Source: Cercis canadensis (lineage: Eukaryota > Streptophyta > Magnoliopsida > Fabales > Fabaceae). From it: DNA of 64,000 nucleotides. The notes beneath the pieces were generated by a model. The model was not told the origin of the DNA. It did not search any database and saw only the letters and a list, made by a program, of their open reading frames with translations. The translations under genes were made by a program, and so were the position numbers. The stretch is from NCBI GenBank assembly GCA_003255065.1, contig QAOA01001229.1, forward strand, positions 690,811 to 754,810. The letters run 5' to 3'. This document shows positions 25,846-37,795 of the stretch, one piece after another; the first letter of the stretch is position 1; each line of letters opens with the position of its first letter.

Positions 25846-26508
25846 AATAAATAAGAGTAAAACCCTTTTTTAAGTCCTTGAAAAATGCAGCTACTGACAA
25901 ATTCATCCTCTAAAAATTTTCAGTAACAAATTGGTCCTTAAATTATTATTCTATCTGACAAATTAGTCCTCTAGTACTTTAATGAGAAAAGTTATGGACC
26001 CCTGCAGACCCATTTCCTAATTTTTTTTCACTGATCTTGTCTAGCTATGTTTAAGCTCTCATTTTCTCATTCAAGTCGTCATTTTCTTTTCACTGATCTT
26101 GCCTACCAGAGGACTAATTTGTCAGCAAAATAATAATTCAATGACTANGTCCTTGGAAAATGTAGCTACTGACAAATTCATCCTCTAAAAATTTTCAGTG
26201 ACAAATTGGTCTTTAAATTATTATTTTGTCTGACAAATTAGTCCTCTAGTACTTTAATGAGAAAAGTTCTGGACCCCTGCAGACCCATTTCCTAATTTTT
26301 TTTTCACTGATCTTGTCTAGCTATGTTTAAGCCCTCATTTTCTCATTCAAGTCCTCATTTTCTTTTCACTGATCTTGCCTACCGGAGGACTAATTTGTCA
26401 GCAAAATAATAATTCAAGGACTAATTTGTTAGCGAAAATTTTTGGAGGACGAATTTGTCAATAATTACATTTTTTAAGGATTAAAAAAGGGTTTTACTCA
26501 ATAAATAA
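25846..26508. mobile_element. Mutator-like MITE with internal duplication
   Basis: The element spans 25855-26499. The left end GAGTAAAACCCTTTTTTAA is mirrored at the right end (TTAAAAAAGGGTTTTACTC). It is flanked by the 9 bp repeat AATAAATAA (25846-25854 and 26500-26508); this repeat is low-complexity, so the match is weaker evidence than usual. A single N at 26148 separates two nearly identical stretches of about 274 bp (25874-26147 and 26149 to about 26423), so the true element is probably about 370 bp. Confidence 0.7.
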
Positions 26509-26840
26509 ATCCATTATCCGCACAAGGAACCTTGATGGGACGCTTGAGTTTACCATGCATGCAGGATAAGACATCGCCCCACGATTCTTGACGTTAGCAT
26601 GTGGTGGTGGTAGTGCTCAGTGCTCTACTTTACCTAGTAGCCATGCCAAGTGGTATTATATATATAGGTCAAGAACAACAAGATTAGAGTGCGAAATTGC
26701 ACAAGCATGTCAACTTCTGTCATGTTTCACAACTTCTGTTCTGGTACAGTCCCTAAACTTTAGTGTGCTTCGTCAATATTGGACTATCTTGCAGCGATTC
26801 AACATATATCGACCTTTTGTTAAATATTGCTCATCTTTAG

Positions 26841-27291
26841 GGTTCCTTTAGATTGAGATTTTTAGAGGGAAACTTTAAAAATTGTAGATATTCAGTCTTT
26901 CGGCCCATTGTATTCAAGTTCATTTGGCCAAAGGTTCACATCATCAAATCTGTATATGTTCACTATATCCTTTAGCTATCACCTATAAATAATCTCATAC
27001 CATAGATATATGGATTTTTGTTTCCCTTAATATTTATTACATTTTTTAGCTCGGACCGTATTAACTTAAATTTCGGAACTCGGGTATCAACAGCCGACCC
27101 TTAGTTCATTTGTTATTGTGCAATTCATACTCCCAACCGACATTATTCACCTTCCGACTTTCAGCTCAGATCAAACATCATAAAAAATCCTTTATTTTTC
27201 TTAAAGAAAACCTATAAATATGTAAATTACTATAACCCTTTTCTTTCTTTTCCTTTTCTTTTACCTCAAAACCCTCAATCCAAACAAGCAC
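26841..27291. mobile_element. hAT-like MITE
   Basis: The left end GTTCCTTTAGATTGAG and the right end, read in reverse complement as GCTTGTTTGGATTGAG, are imperfect inverted repeats that extend for about 30 bp. GTTTGGATTGAG-type ends are typical of plant hAT MITEs. I did not find a clean target duplication, so the borders are approximate. Confidence 0.5.
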
Positions 27292-30090
27292 TTAACTTAA
27301 GAATGGATAAACGACCAAGTATATATATAAATGGCTAAGACCAATTTAACTCTATGTTGTGTATAGTATCTGAGAGCTAAGAATTGGGGTGACTCTCAAA
27401 TTAAGAAAAAAGTTAAAAGCTAACATGTCGGAGAACTATAATGCAATGCAAAAGCTTCATATATGCTCATAATAAAAGAAATTAACATGTAGACATATCA
27501 TGTTATACATATCCTTTGCATCTAAATATCATTCTCACCCGTCTCTCACTCAGTTTGAATAGGTTATCGAAATAAGTAGTTAAAAAAATAAATAAAGGTA
27601 CTTGTATAATTAATATATTTAAATATCTTAAACAATTTATTCCTAAAAGTTTCTTGTACCAAAATCCTTATAATTTAAGATCATAAATTATGCACATAAA
27701 GAAAAATATCATATATAAATGATACAAATTATTATAATAAGTTACAAGTGATTTAGTTCATGAACTATATTTTTTTTTTGTTTTTGTGATGAATCATGAA
27801 CTATATATTCATAAGTTCATTGAAACAAGTTTCTGAGTAAGTATATTGCTGAGCTGATGGTCGGTTTTGTAATTAGTTTTCTGAATATGAACAGTTTGAG
27901 TCTACATACAAAGAACCCTTGTTTGGTGTGACGAATAAACATATATAGATTCCATTAAGCAACCACACGATTGATGTGATAGACTTGGTTGGTGCAGCTT
28001 GGGTTGATGGTTTTCCTGTAATTGAATTTTGAAATTTTTTCTATGGAAACAAAATCATAGTGATCAGAAAGGATCAGAAGTTTGCCAATTAGCATGACAA
28101 AAATAGTAAGCACTTTATCATAAAGTGGATGTTTCCCTTTGATGTTTATTCGATAAATTCATGCACGAACGTGCAAAGATTGTGTCACTTTTTCTTTTCA
28201 CTTTTCCCAGTGATGATATTAACTGTCTATATGATTGCTTTCTTATTAGATTTAGAGAAAGAGATAGACACGAGTGAATAACAGTTTATTAGAATTATTG
28301 GTTAGACAAGAATAATCAGATGCTCTAAATAGTTTTAAGAGAGGTGAGAAATGGACACGACAATTCTTTGGTGGTCACCTTGTCCCCCATTTCATCTTGG
28401 TTTAATCAAATCAAAATTGGGTGTCTTAGTTTTTGGAGACATTTATTAGGGCCTATTGCTGAAATAATTTGCCATAACACAAACATTTCTAGTTTGGGTG
28501 TCAATTTTATGTCAAACATGGGTGGCAAACTTTTGTCATTTCCTTTCCTTCTTTTTCCTTGGGAATTGATTTGCGAATAATAAAACATAAAAGAAAACCT
28601 TTTACTACTCAATCCTGTTATGCTTTAAAATGCTTGGCCTGATTAGATGAACCATATCTTTAGCATTGAAACGTCCAGTTAATGACTTCAAAGGAGCCAA
28701 ACCTCAAACATCTTGTGTGCATAATACTCTAGATTTCCTTGTTTTGATTGATGGGGGGCACTGGTGCATGTATATCCCATTCAGTAATGATGTTACCACA
28801 GTTGATAATCACAACTGTGTTATGTGGTTGAATGCAAGTTAGAAAAGAATTTCAGTGAAACAAGTCAAATTCGATTTTTTTTAGATAGAATAGTTTGTGA
28901 AACGTTGTGAATGAACAATATTTGTGGATATACCAATAATTCCTTTGGTGCTATAACCATATAAAGGTTCCCTTTACAGCTCCCACATAGCAATGATATG
29001 TGATCCAAATCTTACATGGTGTTCTTGAATTGTATAAAAGGCAAGAGGCTTACTTAGCAGGCACATGGGATGGTAGGTCATGGATTTCACTTATGTTTTC
29101 TATAGTGCCATTGGATTAGTAAAGTTTTGTGCTATATCACTTATCTTAAACAAAACTCACAAACCAAGGTGAGTAAGAGTAATCTGTTTGGGTTATCAGC
29201 AAAAAGAGAGAAAGAAAAGAGCAATCTATTTGGCCCAGTTATCTGTGTTGATTAAGCCATTTTGGACTCAGCTTCCAACACATGCGGCTATCCTTGCCTT
29301 TGCTTTAAGAAACTAGTCTTATTTTAAGTCTACCTTTTCTTTTTGGTTACAAGACAGTACTCCATATTCCATTACCAAATTATTGTTCATATGTTTCTTA
29401 GTTGAAGCATTGCTACTATAGTTTAATTAGTTGTTCATAACCTATGTAAAATGCCGTCAAATTAATTCTCAGCATCAAATTCACAAGGTGCTTTGTAAAC
29501 CTAAAAAGGTTGAGTAAATGTTTTCAGAGGGTTATTTAATCTTTTGGTAAATTAATTTTCTTTGAAATTATAAATAGTGAACACTAGTACTATCCCCATG
29601 CATTGCTTAATGCACACTAATAATATCACATTATGTCATATAATTAAATGGGAAATTATAAATAATGACCTTCTATTATATTGAAGTTGGTGAATTAGTT
29701 AATGCACACTAATAAAATCACATTATGTCATATTAATTGAGTTGGTAAATGTTGAATTATACTATAAAAAAATGTTTTAAGTGGGCTTAATTAGGTTTAA
29801 ATTATACTAAGTACATCAATATGAGCTAATGTAAGTTTAATTAATGTTTGGAGAGCATTGTTCTAAAATTAACAATTAATTTAAACAGATTGCAATTGAA
29901 CAAATAGACTAAAGTGGAAGAGTGAAATTAACCCTAATAGGTCCAAATTAATTTAAATAGCAAAAGATTTTTCTTTTTTAATTTTGCCATATTGCACTTT
30001 TCTTACTTTTTTAGTACACGAGAGAATTGTGTAAATCATGAAATGATTGTATTTTTTTTATTGATAAAAACCTGTGCAGAAGGGTGAAAG
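27292..30090. other. AT-rich intergenic DNA
   Basis: No gene was recognised. A direct repeat of about 35 bp (TAATGCACACTAATA...) occurs near 29608 and 29699. Confidence 0.5.
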
Positions 30091-30489
30091 TGGAGAGTGC
30101 ACTAGAGCACACGACCATCACATGTTGATCCCATTAGTCATAGCAAGTTTGGTTACCATGCACAAAGAACCCACTAATGTACGTCACCTATCTATATCTA
30201 GTTATATTTAGATTGAATCATGTGTTATTTTGACTATGATATGTGGGTAAGGTTGAGATAGAAGACTTATAACACATTAGATAAATATATGGTGATTAGC
30301 AGAATATTAAAGAAATGAAAAGGCAGAATTGGGTATTAACTTGTCAGCAAAGAAGCTGCTGCAAAATGAAGATATTTATAGAGCTAAGAATGAAGGAATT
30401 AGTAAGTTGCATTATAAGGTTGTATGCAGTGACTAGAATGAGATATTGGAAGGGCATATGTTGATGCAACTTTGAATAACAGGGTCCAA

Positions 30490-33400
30490 TCACACAGATG
30501 GGAAAAACTTGTTTAGATTGAAGGGAAGAGAATAGAACTCTTCGCTCCTTGAACTTGTTTCGAACGAACGGAATCTTTCCCAAAACTGCATGCCTCTGTC
30601 ATTCCATGTTTGCCTGTCTTTCTTGTGCAATGTGACATCCAAGAAAAGTGCTAATAAACCAGCAACAAATGGTTCTGATGAGAATGGGACATTGATCATA
30701 TCATTGAACTGCCAAAAGGGCAAAAACATTATGTTAAGAATAAGTCATAACTCCTTCACAAAGTAAACAACATAACTCTAAGAATAATGAACAAGGTAAA
30801 TGGGTACCCATCTCGCTCCGGTGTGGACTGGACCATAGCCCGTAAATGCTGTGTACTCTTTGAAGTACTGAGGGATTGATAAGCCCATGAAAACAGAGAA
30901 GCCTAAGATAAATTTCACTCTGAAGCTGTTCAAATTGCAAAACTGAAGGAAACTAAGACCTGCTGAGCCTGAATTGTGGAAAAACACAAAGTAAAAACAT
31001 ATGTCAACCTTGAAGGAAACAATGATAAAGAGAAAGCCAGCTTCATTAGTTGATAACACATACCCACATAGGCAAAGAATAGGCAATATAAAGCTGCAAC
31101 TATTGGTGCCGGGATTGAAGCAAACACAGCTCCAAATTTTCCTGCATAACAGTATATATTAGTACATGGTTTCACCAAGAAAGAGACAAATTACATTAAA
31201 ATTACCCATGTTAAAACTTACCAAGTATAGAGAAAAAGATCATGAATCCAGCTGATATTTGAACAACCCTTCGGCTACCCACGCGTGTCAAAGCTAAAAG
31301 CCCAGCATTCTCTCTGGGAAAAACAAGGATAGTTCTCACTACGGTTACCAGAAGATAGAAGGAAGGGGTGGAGAAAAAGAACACTCCTACTGAGCTAAGA
31401 AAATAACATTTTTTGCACTAAAATCTTACACCGACACTGAGGATCCATTCCCAGTCCCAAAGATCCCAGATAACAAAATGCCTACTCCCTGGTACAGAAA
31501 AAAGTAACAAGTAAATATTGATCACAAAACTAGAAACTATGAACAATTGATAGCAACGGCAAATCAACAAGAGATCATCACAATTATATGCTGATTGCTG
31601 AGATTCATTAAAACACTTCATGGAAACGAGTAAGCAGGGCAAATACCGAGTGATTATTTGTTTCTGTTGTTCTTTTCTTAGTGTCTTACAATCTTTTGAG
31701 TCAAAATCGTGAAAACTTAATGTATTTCAGAATTATTTATAAACTGTAATTTATAATTCACATCTCGCATAAGTCATCAACTAATGTTACCTGCCAACCA
31801 ACACCACGGCTAAGAACTGAAGGTGGCAATGGACTTGCACCTGCGTACCTTGACACAGCCATAAAAGCACCAGTGGACTGTTGAACAATCACAGTTATGT
31901 AAGGAACAACCATTAAGAAAGTATACAACAAATAAGCAGAAATGACAGAGGAAGAAAATCTAACTGTTAAGCACTCACATGATTAGTTTATATTTATTAA
32001 AAGGATATTTGTCTACACAAATTTGGATAAAGTCTCACAACAAATTCCTTAGAGTGAAGCATATTTATTCTTAAATACTTGGTTTTTAATGGAGAGGAAA
32101 AGAGACTCTACAAGTCATTCAAAATAATTATGTGTAAACAATTGGGGGACAACATGCTAATCGCAGCTACGAGCTTCCAAAGGGGGAAGGTTCAGAAACC
32201 ACTGGCACATGTTTAACAATGCATATCTAGTTCACCAGCATAAAGTAAGCAAACCTCTACTAGAGCAACGAATGAAGCGGCCATCATAGCAAAAGCTTCT
32301 CCAGCATCAAATGTAGGAGCTCCCCATTGAAAAGGATATGGAATTCTAATCCTGCATGATATATATTTTCAGCAATAATTGGACCAGCCAAAGTAAAACC
32401 ACTTATTTTAGATACCACATCTCAGTTATAAGAAAAACAGAAGATACTTACCAAGGAGCACCACCTATAATGCCAGCACGGTCAGTTCTGCAAGTAATTT
32501 GTGTTTTAGGCGCGGAATTTTTATAGGCTCCACCCACAGTGAGAAGATGAGCATAAATCCACACAATTGCCACTGAGAATATAACTGCGAAGCGATCAAA
32601 GACACTCCTTTCTGAGCGCATCATATGAGGAATGTACTGCAAAAACACATCATAATTTGAAATTAAACCTTAGGAGAAAATAGCAGCAATGCTGCAATAG
32701 GAAAGGGGAATTAGCATCATGCAAACAGTTATAAATTACCTGTGAAAATATTAGTAGGATGATGAGTTCTGGCAGCCCAATCTCCACACATTTTGCTAGC
32801 TAGTATTCAAAATGACAATGTCAACAAAGTCTGAGTGACACAAGGTATAATGTCAAAATATAGGAAGGAAATAAAAACTCAATCTTCTTGTGAATATACA
32901 TACCACAGGAAAACCCAACTCATAAAGCCCAAAGCCTGACAGAGCAACCAAGGGAATAGCAGAGAGGGGACTTAAAAACCTAGACAATGAACAGCAAATT
33001 ACTTACCAGGATGGTTTCAAGAGGCTAAAAACAAATTTATAACTCCCAGAATTGATAAAAATCCTATTAACCTCACTACATTGCGCCAAAGGCCACTGAA
33101 TCCAATAACAATCTGGAGGGTTGAAGCAACAATAAGTGCACCCTGGGTTCCACGCATTATCCTCTCAAACTTCTGTGCATTTATCACAAATCACATAAAT
33201 AAGGATGATGATGATGATATAACAGATATGGCAAAGCAATGAATATGAAGGGGGCAACCCATGAATGAACCAACCTCCTGAGGATTCACAATGTCACTAT
33301 AGCGACCAGCCAAAATGATTGAAATGGTCGTTGGCACAAAGGTGTAGGATCCTCCAATTACTGCTGGTAAACGAGTCCCAAATAATGTTTGGAAAAATGT

Positions 33401-34609
33401 GTTTATACCGGCCACGAACAATAGAGTCTGAATCATTTTTGCTTTCTCCTCCTAATGAAGTAAATTTGCAATCTTTGTTAGATTGAACCACAGAACAATA
33501 ACATAGAGAACCATTTGAATTTTTTGCTTCTCCTTGTGAAGACTTACATTTCCTCCTCCCATCTGTGGAACTAGAGAGGTGGGTATTAAGGCTGTTGTGC
33601 CAAGCATCACCAGATAATGTTGGAAACCAAGTAGAATCGCCTCAGCTTCATTCACAGGAAAAATTGAAAACTCTCAATCAACACATTGAATAAGGCAAAA
33701 AAAGCAAGCCCAGAAGGGAAAATATATCTAAAACTTCCCATCAAGTTAAGGACCATAAAAATTGCATACGCACTCCAGCAGAAGAAAAACAAAATCAAAA
33801 TGGGTTGCTACAATATTAGTGAGAAATGAAGGCAAAGCAGTCTTAGTTGTAATTTTGGTCTCCTATTTTAATAATTTGAATTTTATGGTCCTTATTATTT
33901 AAAATAAATAATTTAATTTCTCTATATTTATAAAATATGTAGTTTTAGTCATTTTATTTTTAAGTCAAAATTTTTTAGTTTTATTTTAAGATGTAAAAAT
34001 CTTTGATTTATAATTTCACCAATTAAATTGAAGAGTTACTTTTTGTAAACTTTTTTAAAAAAATTCAGTTCGATCTAACGATGAATGAATCTAGATTTGC
34101 AATTAGATAAAAGCTTTTAGTTTTGGTATTTTAGATTGAGTCCCACTCTTGGATTGAGCTGAAATTTTGTAGGAAGATTCATAAGATATAACTATTCAAT
34201 TTGAACGGTGGATTGTAGATTGAAAAACTTTACACCTTAAAATAAACTTGAGAAATAACGAAGACTAAAATTACACATTTTATAAATATAAAGAGACTAA
34301 ATTATTTACTTTTAAACAAGGATAAAAAATTCAAGTTGTTAAAATAAAATTACCAAAATTACATTAAGCCAAGAAAGTAACATCAAATTACTAATGAACA
34401 TCAATGAATCGTGGACCAAAAGCTGTGGAAACGAAAGAAACTCAAGTTCTAGCAAAAAGCATAGAACATGGTTCCAATGAAGCAGTAAACTTACGCCAGT
34501 CAGGATTACTCGTGCTGCAGTAAGAAACGTTGGATAACATATCCCAGACTGGATGTGGCCGAAGCTCCTCCTGTTTGGGCGGCGGTGCAAGTGTTCCCCC
34601 TCCTGCCAT
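30490..34609 (-). CDS. Nucleobase-ascorbate transporter (NAT), copy 1
   Basis: A multi-pass permease of the NAT/NCS2 family that moves purines, uracil or related compounds across the plasma membrane with H+. The 14 exons on the minus strand are 34609-34495, 33645-33548, 33451-33275, 33172-33072, 32979-32904, 32799-32740, 32636-32452, 32351-32255, 31877-31791, 31488-31430, 31313-31222, 31141-31064, 30968-30808 and 30708-30490. They total 1605 nt (534 aa) with no internal stop. The TM1 motif GFQHYLVMLG (Gln47-His48) and the NAT signature ENAGLLALTR (353-362) are present. About twelve hydrophobic segments can be seen. Despite the family name, ascorbate is not an established substrate in plants. 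By neighbourhood it looks like the NAT7/NAT8 group. Its N-terminal 20-38 and C-terminal regions differ from copy 2 at positions that look conserved. Confidence 0.92.
33840..34370. mobile_element. Mutator-like MITE in intron 1 of NAT copy 1
   Basis: These 531 bp are absent at the matching place in the second NAT locus (near 40787). The ends GTCTTAGTTGTAATTTTGG and, in reverse complement, GGCTTAATGTAATTTTGG are imperfect inverted repeats. They resemble the ends of the element at 4075-4617. Long inner stretches also pair, for example TATAAAATATGTA with TATAAAATGTGTA. The target duplication is too degraded to define. Confidence 0.75.
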
Positions 34610-34942
34610 TCTTCTTCTCTAACCCCTAGCAACTTAATTTTACTCAAACGCACTACAACAATCAAAACCCAAACTTTTCAGAGCTCAAAACTGCAAATTA
34701 CAACTAATGTTTCTCTTAATCAAAATTTCCCAATCTCAAAAAGCTTATGACCAAACCCCACAACAAAACCAGCTGAAAAAAAAAATCCCAGTTTGGTATT
34801 TTCCCACTGAAAGTTAGAATGAGAAGAGAAGAGCAGAGGCAATGCCAATGGTAGAAAAAACAAGAGAAACCCAAAGCAAAAAATGAACACCTTCTATTAG
34901 ACTCTTAGGAATTCAACTAGGACAACGAACAATCCAGAGATA

Positions 34943-35866
34943 GTATTACTACGTACTTAACAACCTTTTAATACATATAAATTGCCAATTCAATTGCATG
35001 TTACTACGTAGCTAACCACCTTTTAATAATCCATATTCGCCTTACACAAACAAGCATACCAACAATGATTATGATATGTTAATATATATGTTATTAGTCA
35101 ATGTGCGTACAAGCATATTGTATAAGTATATCATGGGTACATGACAGATTGACAGCGCATGACAACAGTAGTGAAATCTTGCCAGTCCACCTCCCTTAAT
35201 TTAAGTCCAACGAAGAACAAATATGACAAAGATATGGGCTTAAATAGTAATGATAATGTATAAGTGTGCTACATTAATGCATGGGACACCATGTCTCACA
35301 CCTAACCATTTCTATAACAAATATTATTCTACTCTTTAAATAACTCCTTTCATTTTCTTATCACATGCTCTATCACAATTTCAATGGATCAACACCAATT
35401 TGACCAGAGTTTTAAAAGCATACAATAAGCTTTTACAATTTTTACTTGTTATTTGTCTGTATTCAGCTAATCACTTTCTTTTATTTAACCGCTTTTGACC
35501 CCTTTAAATTGGTCGCTTTAACATACAGATAATTTATGGTTCAAAAGAAAGACAAAAAAAAAAATCTTCAACAGTTGATTGCAAGTGATTTCAACAAAGC
35601 AAATCATCACTCATTCCTATTACTCCGTTGACAGATATAAACGTACCATTAGCTGGCGAAATGCTTCTATATCAGAAGTAGAAGGCAAAATGGAATTATA
35701 TAACACCATTAGCCGACTAGGTGTAGTAGTTGTTCTTGTTTGCTTGCGACTCAAGTCAAGTTAAGTTGTCTCGAAATAAAACAGACGGTCCTCGTACGGT
35801 TTGTCAACCGAGTGGAGCAAGGTTTCCTATAGCATTCAGATCGACCTGTGATTCTTGCAGCAGACA
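34943..35866. other. Spacer between duplicated units
   Basis: No gene was recognised. A short imperfect direct repeat (ACTACGTA..TAAC.ACCTTTTAATA) occurs near 34949 and 35005. The region does not obviously match 41387-45660, the equivalent spacer of the second unit, so it may have been deleted or replaced. Confidence 0.45.
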
Positions 35867-36148
35867 AATGCTATGTTCTGTACAAGGATGAATGCCCAAC
35901 CACTATCCAAAGCTCTTCTCCATGTTTATGACATGATCAAGAGAATTGGTCATTTCAATTTTATTTTATATCCTATGGAGTTGAAACAATTAATTATCAT
36001 GAATTTATTGTGTTAGATACTTTTGTTTGAACAAAGCTGGTTTGGTCTCAATTAGCAATGTATAGCTTGGAAGGAATATGAGAAACAGAAAGTTCCAACT
36101 AGTTCATCTTAAACCCTAAACCCTCCACTAACAGATTCAGGGAGATAG
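35867..36148. repeat. Remnant copy of the LSM12 3' flank and exon 3
   Basis: 35867-36112 matches 45661-45893, the DNA downstream of LSM12. After a short filler, 36122-36148 matches 47050-47076 inside LSM12 exon 3 with one mismatch in 27 bp. The intervening 1.15 kb, including LSM12 exon 4, is missing. This is a decayed copy of the LSM12 3' end, in the same orientation as the real gene. Confidence 0.75.
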
Positions 36149-36602
36149 TGGAGAGTGCACGAGAGTACACGACCATTACATACTTGTTGATCCCATTAGT
36201 CATAGCTAGTTTGGTTACCATGCACCACCATTCTGCCTTCTTTGCTTCTTCACTCTCCGTTTTGCGTTTGTTTCTTAGGCAAACAAGAACCCACTATTGC
36301 ACGTCACCTATCTATATCCAGTTATATTTAGCTTGAATCATGTGTTATTTGGACTATGATATGTGGGTGAGATTGAGATACAAGACTTAAAAGATAAATA
36401 TACGGTGATCAGCACAATATTAAAGAAATGAAAAGGCAGAATTAGGTATTAACTTGTCAGCAAAGAAGCCGCTGCAAAATGAAGATATTGATAGAGCTAA
36501 GAATGAAGGAATTAGTAAGTTGCATTATAAGGTTGTATGAAGTGACTAGAATGAGATATTGGAAGGGCATATGTTGATGCAACTTTGAATAACAGGGTCC
36601 AA

Positions 36603-37494
36603 TCAAACAGATGGGAAAAACTTGTTTAGATTGAAGGGAAGAGAATAGAACTCTTCGCTCCTTGTATCTGTTTTGAAGGAACGGAATCTGTCCCACCACT
36701 GCATGCCTCTGTCTTTCCGTGTTTGGCTATCTTTCTTGTGCAATGTGGCATCCAAGAAAAGTGCTAATAAACCAGCAACAAATGGTTCTGATGAGAATGG
36801 GACATTGATCATATCATTGAACTGCCAAAAGGGCAAAAACATTATGTTAAGAATAAGTCATAACTCCTTCACAAAATAAACAACATAACACTAGGAATAA
36901 TGAACAAGGTAGATGGGTACCCATCTCGCTCTTGTGTGGACTGGACCATAGCCCTTGAATGCTGTGTACTCATTGAAGTACTGAGGGATTGATAAGCCCA
37001 TGAAAACAGAGAAGCCTAAAATAAATTTCACTCTGAAGCTGTTCAAATTGCAAAACTGAAGGAAACTGAGACCTGCTGAGCCTGAATTGTGGAAAAACAC
37101 AAAGTAAAAACATATGTCAACCTTGAAGGAAACCATGATAAAGAGAAAGCCAGCTTCATTAGTTGATAACACATACCCACATAGGCAAAGAATAGGCAAT
37201 ATAAAGCTGCAACTATTGGTGCTGGGATTGAAGCAAACACAGCTCCAAATTTTCCTGCATAACAGTATATATTAGTACATGGTTTCACCAAGAAAGAGAC
37301 AGATTACATCAAAATTACCCATGTTAAAACTTACCAAGTATAGAGAAAAAGATCATGAATCCAGCTGATATTTGAACAACCCTTCGGCTACCCACGCGTG
37401 TCAAAGCTAAAAGCCCAGCATTCTCTCTGGGAAAAACAAGGATAGTTCTCACTACAGTTACCAGAAGATAGAAGGAAGGGGTGGAGAAAAAGAA
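36603..37494 (-). pseudogene. NAT copy 2, 3' part (exons 11-14), ends at gap
   Basis: The exons on the minus strand are 37426-37335, 37254-37177, 37081-36921 and 36821-36603, equivalent to exons 11-14 of copy 1, with intact frames and splice sites. The C-terminus ends in NLNKFFPSV and has KDRGMQWWDRFRSFKTDTR where copy 1 has a more divergent stretch. Sequence stops in intron 10 at the gap. It may be the 3' end of the gene whose exons 1-13 lie across the gap, or the tail of a separate third gene. It is called incomplete because of the gap, not because of an observed inactivating mutation. Confidence 0.8.
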
Positions 37495-37795
37495 NNNNNN
37501 NNNNNNNNNNNNNNNNNNNNNNNNNNNNNNNNNNNNNNNNNNNNNNNNNNNNNNNNNNNNNNNNNNNNNNNNNNNNNNNNNNNNNNNNNNNNNNNNNNNN
37601 NNNNNNNNNNNNNNNNNNNNNNNNNNNNNNNNNNNNNNNNNNNNNNNNNNNNNNNNNNNNNNNNNNNNNNNNNNNNNNNNNNNNNNNNNNNNNNNNNNNN
37701 NNNNNNNNNNNNNNNNNNNNNNNNNNNNNNNNNNNNNNNNNNNNNNNNNNNNNNNNNNNNNNNNNNNNNNNNNNNNNNNNNNNNNNNNNNNNNNN
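37495..37795. other. Assembly gap (301 N)
   Basis: A run of 301 unknown bases lies inside the second NAT locus. The sequence to its right (37796-38318) repeats the sequence to its left (36976-37494) at about 98-99% by eye, so the true gap content is uncertain. Confidence 0.98.

Larger units (their letters stand above)
30091..34942. repeat. Tandem duplication unit 1 (NAT gene and flanks)
   Basis: This segment is highly similar along its length to 36149-41386. It covers the NAT gene, about 400 bp downstream of its stop and about 330 bp upstream of its ATG. Exons and most introns align base for base. The main difference is a 531 bp insertion in intron 1 of this copy. Confidence 0.88.
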
